From: Salminus brasiliensis
Taxonomy: Eukaryota; Chordata; Actinopteri; Characiformes; Bryconidae
Reading direction: 5' to 3'
Length of the DNA: 64,000 nt
NCBI RefSeq assembly: GCF_030463535.1
Contig: NC_132900.1
Span: forward strand, 29,779,721 to 29,843,720
Notes under the pieces: generated by a model
Seen by the model: the letters and a program-made list of their open reading frames with translations, nothing else
What the model was told of the DNA's origin: nothing
Databases searched by the model: none
Position numbers and translations under genes: made by a program
Shown: positions 14,201 through 28,300 of the stretch, piece by piece
How positions within the stretch are numbered: the first letter of the stretch is position 1
How the letters are laid out: every line of letters starts with the position of its first letter

Positions 14201-16308
14201 ATGTGTGTGGTGTGTGGCGTGGGGGGGTCTGTGTGTGGTGAGAGAGACAAACAGAGACAGAAAGAGGTTCTGCACTCACGTGTCCAGGACCCTCCTGGCC
14301 CCAATGAGTGAAGTCATTCCACTTGGGCAGAGCAGCACAATCTCCACGTTGCCACGACGAGGGTGGGTTACTGTCACGGTAACGGAGACATGCTCGAGCG
14401 TCTGCAAGCCCGACTGTCGAAGGTCTGCAGCTGTGACTGTGTGTGAGAGACAGACAAATCTACAGAGGCATGCAGAATTTGGGCACTGCAGGTCAAGATA
14501 TCCATTCATATGAACAGCTGAGTGAGCAGGAGATGAACTGATCTCCAAAAGACTTTGAGGATTTGAGCTCTCAGAGAGCTTTTACCAGAGTCTCAGACCG
14601 TGATTAGCTTGTTAGGGGTATGTCTCTACAGGGACTAGACAAGCTGTGTGAGTGTGTGCGTGCATCTGCACATCTGTGTCAGCAATGGAGGCAACTTAAA
14701 GTAGCTGAATGCTGCATTCATTAGCAGAGGTGTCCACAAACTTTTGGAAGCATTGTGCATAGTTCAGTTCATCAGCTGGCTAAATCACAGGCCGTTTGGG
14801 AACCTCTGCTTTTGCAAAATATCAGTCAGGTCAATATTAGTAACTGAGTCCATGCAGTTTTATTTGTGGATGACTTGCTTCGCTGCTCCAACACAAACTT
14901 TACAAGTACGTTTGGGAAAGAAGCGTTGCCAAGCTGATCTGAACCGAGCGGTTCCTGAAGCAGGACAGAGGTTACGGGAACTTGAGAGCAGACTACTTCA
15001 AACAAACGTTGTGCAATATGGTCAGAAAACACGGCAGCGTGAGTTCACTGGTCCGGTACAGATAATGACTGGGATATTGTGATGCAAAACTGCAATGCAT
15101 TAAAAACACATTAGGGTCCTGAGGTCAAACCACAATCATATCAGAATATTAGGGTTGGGAATGAACTTGGGAACTCACAGATGCCAGGGTTTGCTGCACG
15201 TGTAAATAAGCGAGCACACCAGTCAGTTGTAGCAGAGTGCAAAACCATCGCAAGGAAGTGGTTTAACTGATTAACCTAAAGGGCATCCCACGGGCCATTG
15301 ATGCAAGAGTCTTCGCTTCCCCTTGGCGAGTGGTACAGAGCAATCAGTGCTCCACTGTGGAGCAGCAAACCTCTATAACGAACACCTTCCATCACCCTAA
15401 TACAGTCCATGCAACATTGTCTCGCTAGCGGCAAACCCGAGCCAAGGGTGGCTATTCCCACTGTAAGGTAGGTGGTCATAATACTAAAGGACCTGATGAC
15501 CCACATACACAGCCAGTGCCAGGCTACTGCAGTAGAAAGCAAGGTTGTCTCCTTTCGGAGTCCCTGCTGCGGTGTCCGGCGCGCTGTAATTCCCTGGCAT
15601 TTCCTCAAACACTGTTTGCTAATGTGCTCCCACACGCCATAACCATATAGGGAAGTAGTCTTCCCTAAGGAGAGACAAAGACAAAGAGACCTTTACAGAG
15701 TACATATTTTTTATACTTCATCTTTCATAATTCATACTTCCCTTGTATAAACTTTCAGATTACATGATAGATTTTATAATAACAGTCAGTGCATACATAC
15801 TCTACATGTCCAAATGTTTGTAGACGCCGCTTCTAGTGAACGCATTCAGCCACTTTAAGTTGCAACCCATTGACATCTAGACCGCATGTCTAGACCCTGT
15901 AAGAGAAGTACTGCCAGTAGAATAGGACTCTCTCAAGCAGATAAATATGAACCTATTGGCACCATGCTGCCTAATGCCAAGGTGTGGGCCAATGTTGGTT
16001 CCAGCGAAGAGGAGTTGAGGTGAGGTGTGCATCTTCGGTATAAGACGATCTGCAATTTCTTACTGCTATTAGTATTTGTATGAATTATTGTTATTAATTA
16101 TAATAAAAAGCCAGGTCCCTAATGCCTGGCTATAACTGTGTCTACAAGACAACAACAATCTCATGGCGAGGGGCAAAATATAACAACAGTGCTCAAACCA
16201 AGCCAGGCATAAACAAGTGATGAGCATCTGACGGATTCTAAAACCCTTGAGGAGTATTGTGTTGCAGTTAACTGCATACTGTAAACCCCCCGTGGCTCAT
16301 TCGTGTGT

Positions 16309-16361
<53 letters not shown>

Positions 16362-19300
16362 TTCAGCTGCTAAGGGAAAGAGACCTTAAACATTTCTGGC
16401 TGCTTTTCAATCTTTTTTTTTTTCCCCCTAAAATGTTACTCAACACTGTTGACATTTCTGAATGCTTGTTCATTTAAACTGCTGCTCCGTTTCTTCTCAA
16501 ACAAGAGTCTCCAGAAGAACACACTCACCCATTGGCATTCCTACATTTCTACTGAACTTGGTGCACACACTACTGACTAGTTCCTAACTCTTCTAATAAT
16601 CCTGTGCACTGTTCTGACTATATGATGGCCTTATGGACCAGTTCTGACCTTTCTGATGAGCTTATGTACCAGTTCTGACCTTTCTGATGAGCTTATGTAC
16701 CAGTTCTGACTATTCTGGCAACCCTATAGAGCAGTTTTGACCTTACTGGTGAGCTTATGTACCAGTTCTGACCTTTCTGATGAGCTTATGTACCAGTTCT
16801 GACTATTCTGGCAGTCCTATAGAGCAGTTCTGACCTTACTGGTGAGCTTATGTACCAGTTCTGACTCGTCTTATGATCCTATGTACCAGGTCTGACCTTT
16901 TTTTAGCGACTCTATGCATGAGTTTTGACTTTTCTGGTGACGCTATGTACAAGTTTTGACTTTTCTGATGACGCTATGTACCAGTTTTGACTTTTCTGAT
17001 GACCCCACTCGCCAGTTCTGACTTCTCTGATGAGCGTATGTACAAGTTCTGATTATGCTGGTGATCCTATGGACCAGGTCTGACCCTTTTTGGTGGGCTT
17101 ATGTACCAGTTCCATACCTTTCTGAAGACCCTTTGCACCAGGTCTGACTTCTCTGACAACCCTATACAGCAGTTCTAACTTTCCTGATGCACCAATTAGG
17201 ACATTTCTGTTGACCCTATGGACCGGTTCTGACTTGTCTGATGAGCGTATGTACTAGTTCTGATTATTCTGGTGATCCTATGGACCAGTCTTTACCTTTT
17301 TGGTAAGCTTATGTACCAGTTCTGACTTTCCTAATGACTCTATGCATCAGTTCTGACTTTCCTGAAGACCCTTTGCACCAGGTCTGACTTTTCTGACAAC
17401 CCTCAGTTTTGACTTTCCTGATGACCCTATGCACTGGTTCAGAGTATTCTGGTGATCCTATGGACCAGTCTTTACCTTTTCTGATGACCCTATGTACCAG
17501 TTCTGATTTCCCTGATGACCCTATGCACCAGTTCTGACTTTCCTGGTTACCCTACGTACCAGTTCTGATCTTTCTGATGAGCTTATGTACCAGTTCTGAC
17601 TTTCCTGGTTACCCTACGTACCAGTTCTGTACATCCCTGAAGACCCTTTGCACCAGGTCTGACTTCTCTGACAACCCTATGCACTGGTTCATACTTTTCT
17701 AATCAGCCTATTCACCAGTTCTGACTTTCCTGATGACCCGATGTATCAGTTCTGACTAGTCTGATGAGCTCCTCCCTCTGGGCCCTTGTTCCTCCAAGGA
17801 GTTCCTCCTCCCTCTCTTGACCTCTGGTTTGACTCACTGGGGGTTTTGGACCAACACCTCTCTGAACCTGCTTTGTGCAAAATTCATTAGAGCAAAATTC
17901 CACAACACACCAAAAGCACATTCTACATTCAGTAATCCCCTATCAGCTGTGCTGTCAGATAGAAAGCCAACATGACATGCTATGTACCGAAATCCAGAGC
18001 ACACAAAGAGGAAACGTGGGTCTGTGTTTCCTCACAGAAACGGACACAGACAGGGCTGGGCTAGTGACTAATAGAGAAATACGGGAGAGACCAACAAGCC
18101 TTCCTGTCTGCACACAGCACAGCAGAACAGGACTCACTACCACTCTTTCCACAGCTACTAATTATCCAGCAAACACGGCCCAAGACGGAGACAATCCACT
18201 GATGTCTTATTTAGAAGGAGGCCAGCATGAAAGAGGGTGGAAACCGAGGGAGAAGTCAGGGGAAATTTAGCTACGCTGTCATCCCTCACTTGACTGCAGA
18301 GCTGTTCTGTGATAGCAGTGGTTAACGACAAGGGGGAAATGAACAAATGGAGAGAAACAGATAGAGAGGAAAAGGGAGGGAAGAGATGTCTTAGTTTCTC
18401 TGTGCATTCAGTGACACAGACGTAGCAAAACATTGCCTAATAAGGGCAGATTGCTGATTGCCAGTTGGCGAGGCTCTACCAAACTCTCTCTCCCCCCCCT
18501 CGCTCTTTCTCTCTCCTACTCTTTCCAATCTCAAACAAACACATGCACTGCAAGCGGCCTCCTCGCTAACAAGTAGCAGGTTCTGGATGACAAAAACAGA
18601 TCAAATAAAATTTGAGCTAAAGGTCAGAAAAGACTACAGTCGCCCAACATTAAAAAAGAGCTGCGAGTGGCAATCCCGGGGTCCAAGCACTCTGCTTGAA
18701 TGGTTAGAACTAAGTGGAAATTCCCCTGGTCTCTGGCACAGCCGAAACAGAGGCTGCTTTTAATTTACAGGCTGAAGAATCAAACTGGTTGGGAAACAAA
18801 AAAAAAAGACTTTGGTACACATGACTACTCTGCTTCAGTACAAGGCACAACCCCTTGTTCTGGGCAAAAGAAAAAAGTAGTCAGCGAGTTTCGTCGAGTT
18901 ACGCAGTCGACGCAGACATTTACATTTCATTTACTATTTGCTATTTACTCAAGAATAACCTCAGCTAGTTTGAATAAACAAAAAATGCAAAGATCCCTCT
19001 AAGCTTAGAAACTACTAAACACAAGTCCATATTGAGACCATAATACTCTACTCTTTGCCCAAGTACTCTCGGAAGAGGAGGGTCTTCAGTCTGGGTTTGA
19101 AGACAGCGAGCGTTGGACTCCATTTCAACCGTTTGGACACCCAGAGTAGGTTCTTTTTCCCCCACTTCTGTGCAGGACAGAAAAGAGCCTGGACGCTCGT
19201 CTTCCATTAATCTTAAGGAATGGCGGGTCAAGCCGAGCCATACTCAAAGCTCAATGGGCTTGTGGTGTAGATTGGCTTTTGACCATCGGCATCAAGAACG

Positions 19301-22300
19301 GAAGGGCTGGCTGGTCCATTCTTAAGTTTGTAGGCCAGAGTCAGGGTTCTGAATCTGATGCGGGCAGAAGCTACAGGAAGCCAGTGAAGAGAGAATGCAG
19401 CAGTGGAGTGACATGGCTGAACTTAGACATGGCGTAGAGCGACAGAGAAAGAAGCAGAAGGACAATTTTTGCTGTATTTCTTTAGAGTAAGGCTAGGGTA
19501 GGCTGGTCAGTGGTTTGGGGTTTTGTGCCTTCCATTTATTGCTAAATGCTTGGACCGGTGAGGTCACCATGTGTTAGATGTGCCCAGTAAACAGCCTAAT
19601 GATGAAAGGAAAGATTTTTTTTTAAATAACCAAAACCAAAGAATTCATGTAACTATGAAACACTTTTAAACCCATACACTCATACCATTCCAGGTGAGCG
19701 TGAGTTTGTTCGGATAGGCTGGGATTGTCTCCTCTTCTTTTAAAAGCGGACTCTGGTAGGACACCAAGAAAGGCACGGACTCCCAAACCTGCCCCACACA
19801 AATGACAGAGGACAAAAGGTCACATCCAAGTCATGAGTAAAGGAAAATACTTACTGGTTTTACATATCAGGACATAACATAAAAATAAATAAATAAATAA
19901 AATCTTAAAGTGTCTTATTATAAATTAGGTAAAAGCAACCGCAGATGAACAACACCACACAACAGATTCCACTGTGTCATCGTTTACAGGAACAGAAATC
20001 AACCCAAAAATGGAGAAGCCATGTGTGAAAAAGTACACTCCATGAATCGACAGCTTGTAGAACCACCATCAGCAGAGATAACCTGAAGTTATGGTTTGAT
20101 TGTAGTCTCAATTGGGTTGAGGTCTGGGGTTTGACTTGTCCACTACAACACCTTGATTTTTTTTCCTTTTCAGTCATTCTGTTGTAGAGCTTCTGGTGTG
20201 CTTGGGATAATTGTCCTGTTGCATGGCCCATTCTCAGCCAAGCTTTAGCTGTGGGATAGATGGCCTCACATTTGACTCCAAAATACTTTGGTATACAAAG
20301 GAGTCTACACATGGACAACTCACTGACTGCACTACCACCACCGTGCTTGACAGCTTGCAGGAGATGTTTGTGTTTTTCGCCAAACGTGGCACAGTGCCAT
20401 ATGGCCTAACATCTTCACTTTCATCTCGTCTGTCCCAAGAACATGCTTCCAGAAGTTCTGTGGTTTGTTCAGATGCAACTTTGCAAAATTAGGCCATGCT
20501 GCCATGCTTTTTTTTTTTTTTAAAGAAAGTTACAGCTTTCCTCATTGGTCAGATTTCTAAGATGTTCTGATATGCAAAACCATAGAATTCATAGAGGGTA
20601 TACTTTGTGTTTCACATGACTGTACATATTTGAATGTGAGAGCACAGAGGGAGGGCATGCTAACAGATGTACCTTGGCGGCATTGACCAGTCTCCAGGCG
20701 TTAAGCAGGCCGAAGCCATGTTTGTGGCTGTGGTGGAATCCAGCTCCGTTGGTTTCCCAATCTGCCTCTGTGTCGTACTTCAAGCAGAAACACATACACT
20801 AATATTATATACACCTGTGTGTGTGTGTGTGTGTGCACATACAATTAAAAGCTCCTGGGCAGAAAGTGTTTATTTACTAAAGAAAACACTAACATTACAA
20901 TAAACACAAATAACATTAAAGCAGCAATATGCGAGAATTTGCAATTTTTTAGTCCTGGGCTTCAAAATGATTGTGACTGTAATAAGGAGAATTTTGTCTC
21001 CATCGTTGCTACGCTGGGCTCGGCAAGCTGCTAACTGCACTATGTAGGTCTACACACACCAGAAATGTGCGCCTATTTGTGTAAAATCCTGTAGCACGCC
21101 TCAGTCCACATGCTTCTTTTACTTTTAGTGATGCTTCCATAGCTCTCGGATTGTCCAAAAATGCATGTGTAAATGCTATCCTTCATTAGTGGTGGCTCAA
21201 AGCCTGAATTCCATTTCCCGAATGTAGGGGGAGCCCCAAAGCAAGTACCAATTCTCCATAATGCCACTTTACATTTTCTATTAGTCTGCCTTGATATCTG
21301 TGCGTGTGTGATACAGAAAAGGCCGTACCTGTGTAGCTGTGTATGTGATGATATGCTGAACGTCGCGCCAACTCAGACAAGGCCGCACTTGCAGCATCAG
21401 AGCCACCATGCCAGCTGCCAAAGGAGCTGCCGCCGAAGTGCCCGTGTGTCCGTCAGTACAGCCTGTCCCCTGCTGCAGCGACCAGTCTGATGTGACCTAC
21501 AAATGCACACAAACCATCCTCTCTTCAGACACAGCGATCTACTAGGGTAAACATGGTCATTCTCCTAAAACCTTAAATTGTAAGCTGCTGGATTTTAATG
21601 CCACCGTGGGAACTGTAGTCTTGTTTGCCCCCACCCTGACCACACGTCCGCCCCTTCCTCCTCCTTCTCCCTCTAGTCTCTCTCCCTTTTCATTTCATTG
21701 CAATTCTGATTTAAACATCTGGTGGATTGGATGAGGACATGCTTACGTTTACACTTTACTGCTTAACTAACACTACAGGCTGTATTAACTACCTTCAGGG
21801 GGCGCTATACTGCAGCATACAGGATGGTGCACAACTTTCTGTCCAAATGAAATGAAAAGAAACCTTCTGTTTTTGGAATAAAAGCAAAAACATGACGACC
21901 AAACACGACGAACAAGCAGCTGCAACTGCGATTACGGTAAATACAAACAAAAGAACCTAAAAAACAACGCAAAGGAAGCAAAGCTGTGATGAGTTACAGC
22001 GCTAAACACAGGTTTTTGGTCAGCGAGACTGCTGGGAGGTTATGCAAACAAACAAAGGAGCCTGGCACACAAGGAACGTCTAAACAACTGTCCAGAACCA
22101 GAGGTACTGTGTTTGTGTGCGCGAGCCAAAGCGGTGTGGCCGAGCTCACAGAGGAGCCTGCAGGAGCTTTCCTCCAGCTGAACACATGCACACACTGAGA
22201 AGACGGAGTGTGTGAGAGCCGAGCATTAATAGCTTCCAGCTATTTCCACCTTAGCAGCAGCTACTGGGGCAGCTCCACCAGAGGCAGCTAATGTGAAGCC

Positions 22301-25300
22301 TCGGAGTTATGGGCTGCTGTCCAAATCGGAGTAAGTGACCTAAACCCAACACTACTCCAAAGCAACGAAGGGTAAAAGGAATGGTGTGGGGTGATGTATC
22401 GTTTACACTGGTATACTGGGATACTGACATACTGTCACAAACTATATGTCCAAATGTTTGCGGACACCCCTTTTAACGAATGCCTTCCATCTACCTAGAG
22501 TTGTACGCAATATCCCAGATGCTTCGGAGTGCACAGACGATGTCCAGACGGGAGCATTGCTGCAGGCTCGTATGCAGCTTTCTAATCGGAGGCCCGGTTT
22601 CCGTGTAGCAACCGATTTTTGCTGGATTTTCCCCATAGGAATGAATGGGGTGCAAAAGTTTTGGCACCCTTCGACCGATCTAAACTAGTAAGACCCAATC
22701 AACCACATATGATTCCATAGCAACCACTTGGTAATGCCTAAGCAACCACCAGAGACACCTTAGCAACCATTTGCGATGCCCTAGCAACAGCATAGCAGCC
22801 ACTATGTAACCTCATTGCAACCACCTGAAATAACACAGCCATCATCCTGCCACACTAAGGCACCCATCTGGCCTTCACTTAGCAATTGCATAGAAACCAC
22901 ATGGGATACCATAGCAACCACCTAGCAACACCATAGCAACCACTTAACAACAGCATAGCAAATATCTGGGAAATCAAAGCAACCACCTAACACCACCATA
23001 CTAGCCACCTAGCTACCTTTTAGCAACACCAGGGATACAATCGCAGCCACCTAACAACACCGTAGCAACCAGCTTCCAACCTTATAACAACACCATAGCA
23101 ACTGCCAGGGATACCATGGCAACCATTTAGTGACCCCGTTGCAACCACCTCAAATGCCATAGCAATCACCCTGCCACACTGTGGCACCCATCTGGCCTTC
23201 ACTTAGCAATTTCATTGAAACCACATGGGATACCATAGCAATCACCTAGCAACAAAGCATATTAAACACTTAGCAACAGCCTACTAACTCCCTGGAAGTG
23301 GAATCCACCACTATTCTGTGTTTTCTTCGGGAAATGGACTTTTCTAGTCATCATTTTACGTTCTACACATTTTTCTACAGTTTTGAATTTGTAAGAAAAA
23401 CGAGGGGAGAGAAAATTAACGAATGCTCCTTAACCTCCGCAAGATTTGCTTGTAACTTAGATCAGGGATCCGCTGATGGAGGTAATAAAGCAGATATTTT
23501 AACAGATAACTTACAGCAAGAAACCGGCAACAGATTAACCTGCATCTAGTTCTGAAACAGCAAGTCCCGAAAAAACGACTTCGCTTTCTGAAAGAGAGAC
23601 ACATGCAGCCAAGCTGCCTCGTAATATAAATCTCATTATTGAAGATTAGTAGCAGGCCGAGACCAGCCCCGAATACCATTTTTCAGTCTGGCTGAGGTTT
23701 TGGACAGTTGCAGTGGCTTGAACACTTTTGAGGTCGGGGTTTCAGAGCTGCCAAACCATGTCACCAAGGACACAAGAGTAAACAATGGCAAACAGAGCCT
23801 TACATTACAAGCTTTTCGAGCAGGCCTTTTCCTAATGTTCTCCCCACAGCTATTCGGCTGGCCCTGTAGAAGTGTGTGGGTGCATGTGTGTGTGTGTTAT
23901 AACGATCACAATGATCTATCCTGAACACATGAACTTTTCCAGGCTAGCAGACATGCATGATCCATCAGCACTACTGTAAGCTATGCTGTACAGTCTACAC
24001 CACGGGAGCACAGAGGCCCTTGAGTAAATATGAGCCCTGTCATACAAACTCATACCAAGCGTCAAAACTATAATGGTATATGTGAGCCGTGTCTTAGCTT
24101 GGATATTGTCAGAGGAGGCCCAGCATACACTGCCGCCGTGGTGCTGGCGTGGAGGAAAGAATCCTCAGAGTGTGGGATTTCCTGCTTGCCTTTCAGCACA
24201 ACCACACACACATTCCCAGGCGAAGCTGCTGAAGCTAAAAGCTTGCCTATGGACTTGATTATGGCGTCAAAATGACAAGCTACCAGCCTTCTCACTTAAG
24301 CTAAGCGGCATAGCATCTGGTTTGTTGATGCATAGGCCTTATAGTACTACCAAAGCAAGGTAGAACTAAGAGTGCGTTACTTTACATTTCAGGCCGTCTA
24401 ATTCTGCACCAGATTGATGCCACTGGAAAAACCTGAGCGCTGCTACTTTGACAGGGCAGAACGAGAAAATTGCTCCAAGAAGAAGCCCAACTACCCTCCT
24501 AAATAACAAACGTGTATACCCGTCAAGTCTCACGGTTTACTTAAGACCTGCAAGAGACTCACAGGTTTCTCACAGCAGTGAACGTAAATCTCATGAGGGT
24601 TTTTTTTCCCCATACAAGAATTTTACTGCTTAGAAACCAAGCTTACGCTGTTAGCCAACACTGTCCAATCAGGCTAAAGGAGCCCTACAATGGCCTTGAA
24701 AAGTTCAGTACATGGAAGTAGCAAACCGTGAAACTCAAACACTGTTGTGTCTTCACTGAAAAAGAGTCAATTGAAAGTCTGGACACCCTCAAAATGTACA
24801 TAAACCTCGCCCACCAGTGAGAGCAGTAGCAAGGGATATCGAAAGCTCTGACACAGTAAAAACGCTTTGAGAGAATATGAAAGCTGGAGGTATCTGCACT
24901 AGGCTAAAAGCTAACCCTATCAGACCTTTGGAGGGACCCGTCAGAGAAGGACTTTCACGGGTATCTGCGCTAGGCTTAAAGCTAACCCTATTCAACCTGG
25001 CGAGGGACTGCTCAGAAAAGGGACACTGTGGATATTCATGCTAGGCTAAAAACTAACCCTACCCGACCTGGGGAAAGATCGCTTACAAAAGGGCCACTGC
25101 AGGTATTTGTGCTAAGGTTAAAAAGGTTAAAAGCTAACAATATCGGACCTGGGGAGGCTTAAACCTAACCCAATCCTACCTGAAAAGGAAATCCCTCTGA
25201 AAAATGGCTGTCACAGGTACCCGTGCTAGGCTAAAAGCTAACATTAGCCAACCTGGGGAAAGCATAGCTCAGGGAAAGGCTGCTACTGGTCTCTGTGCTA

Positions 25301-28300
25301 GGCTAAAAGCTATCCCTATCCTACCTGGAAAGGGACCGCTCAAAGAAGGGCTACTACAAGTATTTGTGCTAGGCTTAAATCTAACCCTAACCGACCTGGG
25401 AACGAAACCGCTCATGGGTGGCTGCTGGTATCCGTGCTAGGCTAAAAGCTAACCCCTGCATGCTGGCTTTAGTCCACCGCTATAGTAAGGAACTCATTCA
25501 TGAGATACTGCTTTAAGTCTGACCAGGGGCAGTGGTGGCTCAGCGGTTAGAGCTCAGGGCTGTTGATGACAGGGCTGTGGGTTCGATAACCGGGCTTGGC
25601 AAGCTGCCACTGTTGGGCCCTCTCTGCACCTTGGGCTCGAGTTGGCTGCCCACCCCTCTGGGTGTGTGTGTGCTCACTGCCCTTAGTTCACTAGTGTGTG
25701 TGTGTTCACTACCACAGATGGGACACATTTCGCTGTATTTAGTGCTGTGACAAACACGTGCACCTTTTTCAGGGGAAATGTAGCAAAAAAAACAATCCAA
25801 AAAAGTTAGCCCCGGGGGGTTCTTGTGAAAGCGATGCGTGTTAACAGGATGTAGCTGCTTACAATGCTGCGCAGTTGTCTTCCTCCACTGCTGAAAGTGA
25901 CAGCCAACATGGAGGCACACTCTTCTGCATAGAATGGTTTTCTCCCCTTCTCATCTACTGCTCCTAAAACACAGAAACAGCACAACTTAGAGTACTACTC
26001 TGCAGTCACATCACTTAGTGTTTGTGCATTAGCTTTAGCTTTCTTCTGGGTTTTGAATGCACCATTCAGAGCTGGTTTAGAACCAAAGAAAGGAGCCTGG
26101 TTCTCTCGCTGGTAGAACAGAGCATTTTCACCATAGTTTTGCTTCTAAACAGAGTAAAGTTGGGATGGGAGGAACGTTAGGTCTTCCCAAATGGAGGTAA
26201 TGGAATACAATATCTCTGTCGTTGCTCAACTACAACCAAACTGGGTGGTTTTGGCAGCCCAGACAAAAACGTCAGAAAACAGACCAACATTTTCTGAAAG
26301 AGTGAAGAGTTTAGATCCTCCTCTTCTGACAGATTAACTGACACACACTTTACCTGCTGCTCTGGAAGACGTCTGCTGTTGCTGCTGTGTCTCTGAGCCA
26401 ACGCCAAGCTGATGTTTTCCTCTTCCCTGAACTTTCCGTTCCACCTTAAATAATGCAGCAGTTCTGCTCTGCTGCTGAGATGTAGTCACTGTAACTGCAG
26501 CACTATTTAAGGTGGAATGGAATTAAGGTTAGCATTAAAGCCAACTTTAGCTTTTCTTTTAGCTGCTAACTGGTAACGTCGCCTCACTTATCGGTTCAAA
26601 TAAAGCTCTGTTTTGTTTTGCTCACCGAAATAATGTCACCGACGAACTCTGTCTAGGGTAGTTTTCAAAAACGGTGCCTAGAGTACACCAGAAAAGTGGT
26701 TTGGAGCCTTAAAAGCTGACACCTGATCTATTAAAAACACCTAGATCTGCCCCCCAACCCGAGTCACCGGATGGGATCGGTACATCACAGCTTTTTACAC
26801 AATATGTAGCCACTGCAACTTTTCAGTCTGGCTAAAGCCCGAAGCCCTTAAAGAGTATGGGTGCACATACCGATAGTGACTGTGTAGATGGAGTTAGCGT
26901 AGCCGTCGTAGTTGCAGTTGTCATTGTACTGTCCTCCATTGCCACTAGCAACAACAAATATGCTTCCAAAGCCTTTCCTGCCTGCGATAACCCCATGTTG
27001 TAGAGCTGCCTGTGAAGAGAGGACAGAGGACAGATATGTTAAACTAGAGACGGAGCATAATATCGGCTGGTCGATATGGACGACTCGCTGTGGCTCGGGA
27101 TTTGAACTCAGTGGAGCTTCGGCCGTGAAAATGACATCGAATATACATACAATATACATACAATATACATTTGTGGACGTTATCTAAAATCAACACATGG
27201 TCAAAAGTGTAGGTACAGGTCAGAAGCATGCCAATAACCCACTAAGATGATTAGGTCAGTAATGGCAAACATTCCAAAAGGCCAAGGCCTCTTAACCTCC
27301 AGTCAGTGATCATGATTGACTACAGTTGGTAGCTTCTCTGTGCCCTCATGAAGAGGAGCTCCAGGGAGCTCAGTGCAGATCTGAGAGGAATGACTGTAGA
27401 TCCAGGAATCTACGATCTAGTCTGGAATAACTCCTGGATTGATTTCTAAACTATAGATTCCAAGATCATCCATTCAAGCACATATCAAATTACTGGGGAG
27501 TGAGGCCACTTTATCAGGGCATGAAAGAAGTCAACCTGCCACCCTCAGCTGAGAGGAAATTAGTTTACATCGAAGAACTAGAACTAGAAGCTGCTGGAAC
27601 ACCAGTATCACTGGCCATAGTCAAGCGAGCTTCACACTGCCATAGGGCTGAGAGAGGTTCCCTGCTCCTAAATCAACACCACGCAACGCCACAATGATCA
27701 TAAAGACACTATTTGTCCAAATGTTTGCGGACACCCCTTCTAATGAGTGCATTAAGCTACTTTAAGTTGCACCCATTGCTGACAGAGATGTGGAAATGCA
27801 CACACACACAGCTTGTCTAGTCCCTGTAGAGAAGTACTGCCAATAGAATAGGACTCTCTAGTTTAACATATCTCTCTGGAGCAGATAAACATGACCTTAT
27901 GGGCACCATGCTGCCTGCTGCCAGGCGTGGGCTAGAAGGGTATAAAGTCCCCCAGTAGCATTGAGCTGTGGAGCAGTGGAATAGTGATGGCCTCTGGAAT
28001 GATGGATGGTGCTCCATCCAATACTTTTGGGATGAGTGGTGATCATCATCCAACATCTTAACCTCACTAATGCTCCTGCCGCTGAGCGCAATCAAATTCT
28101 CAAGGCAATGCTCCAACACAAGCTTTGTAAGAAGCTTGATTTCAGAAGAAACGCTGAATGAGCAGGTGTCTCGATACTTCTGTCAATACAGTGCATGTGT
28201 GGTTATGGAAACCATGGAGGTCAGATATGGCAATGTCTACTTCCCCGCTCCACTCCAGCTTCTAATTAAAAACAGAGAGGAAGTCTCAGCACTGTTCAGA

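Noticed and set aside
16562-17770. Regular repeat with spacers suggesting a CRISPR array
   Set aside because: The genome is vertebrate, units are tandem without unique spacers, and the array is inside a pcsk7 intron.
25522-25600. tRNA gene
   Set aside because: Only a tRNA-like head is present, followed by a SINE body; no cloverleaf with an intact anticodon arm was seen and a second dispersed copy exists.
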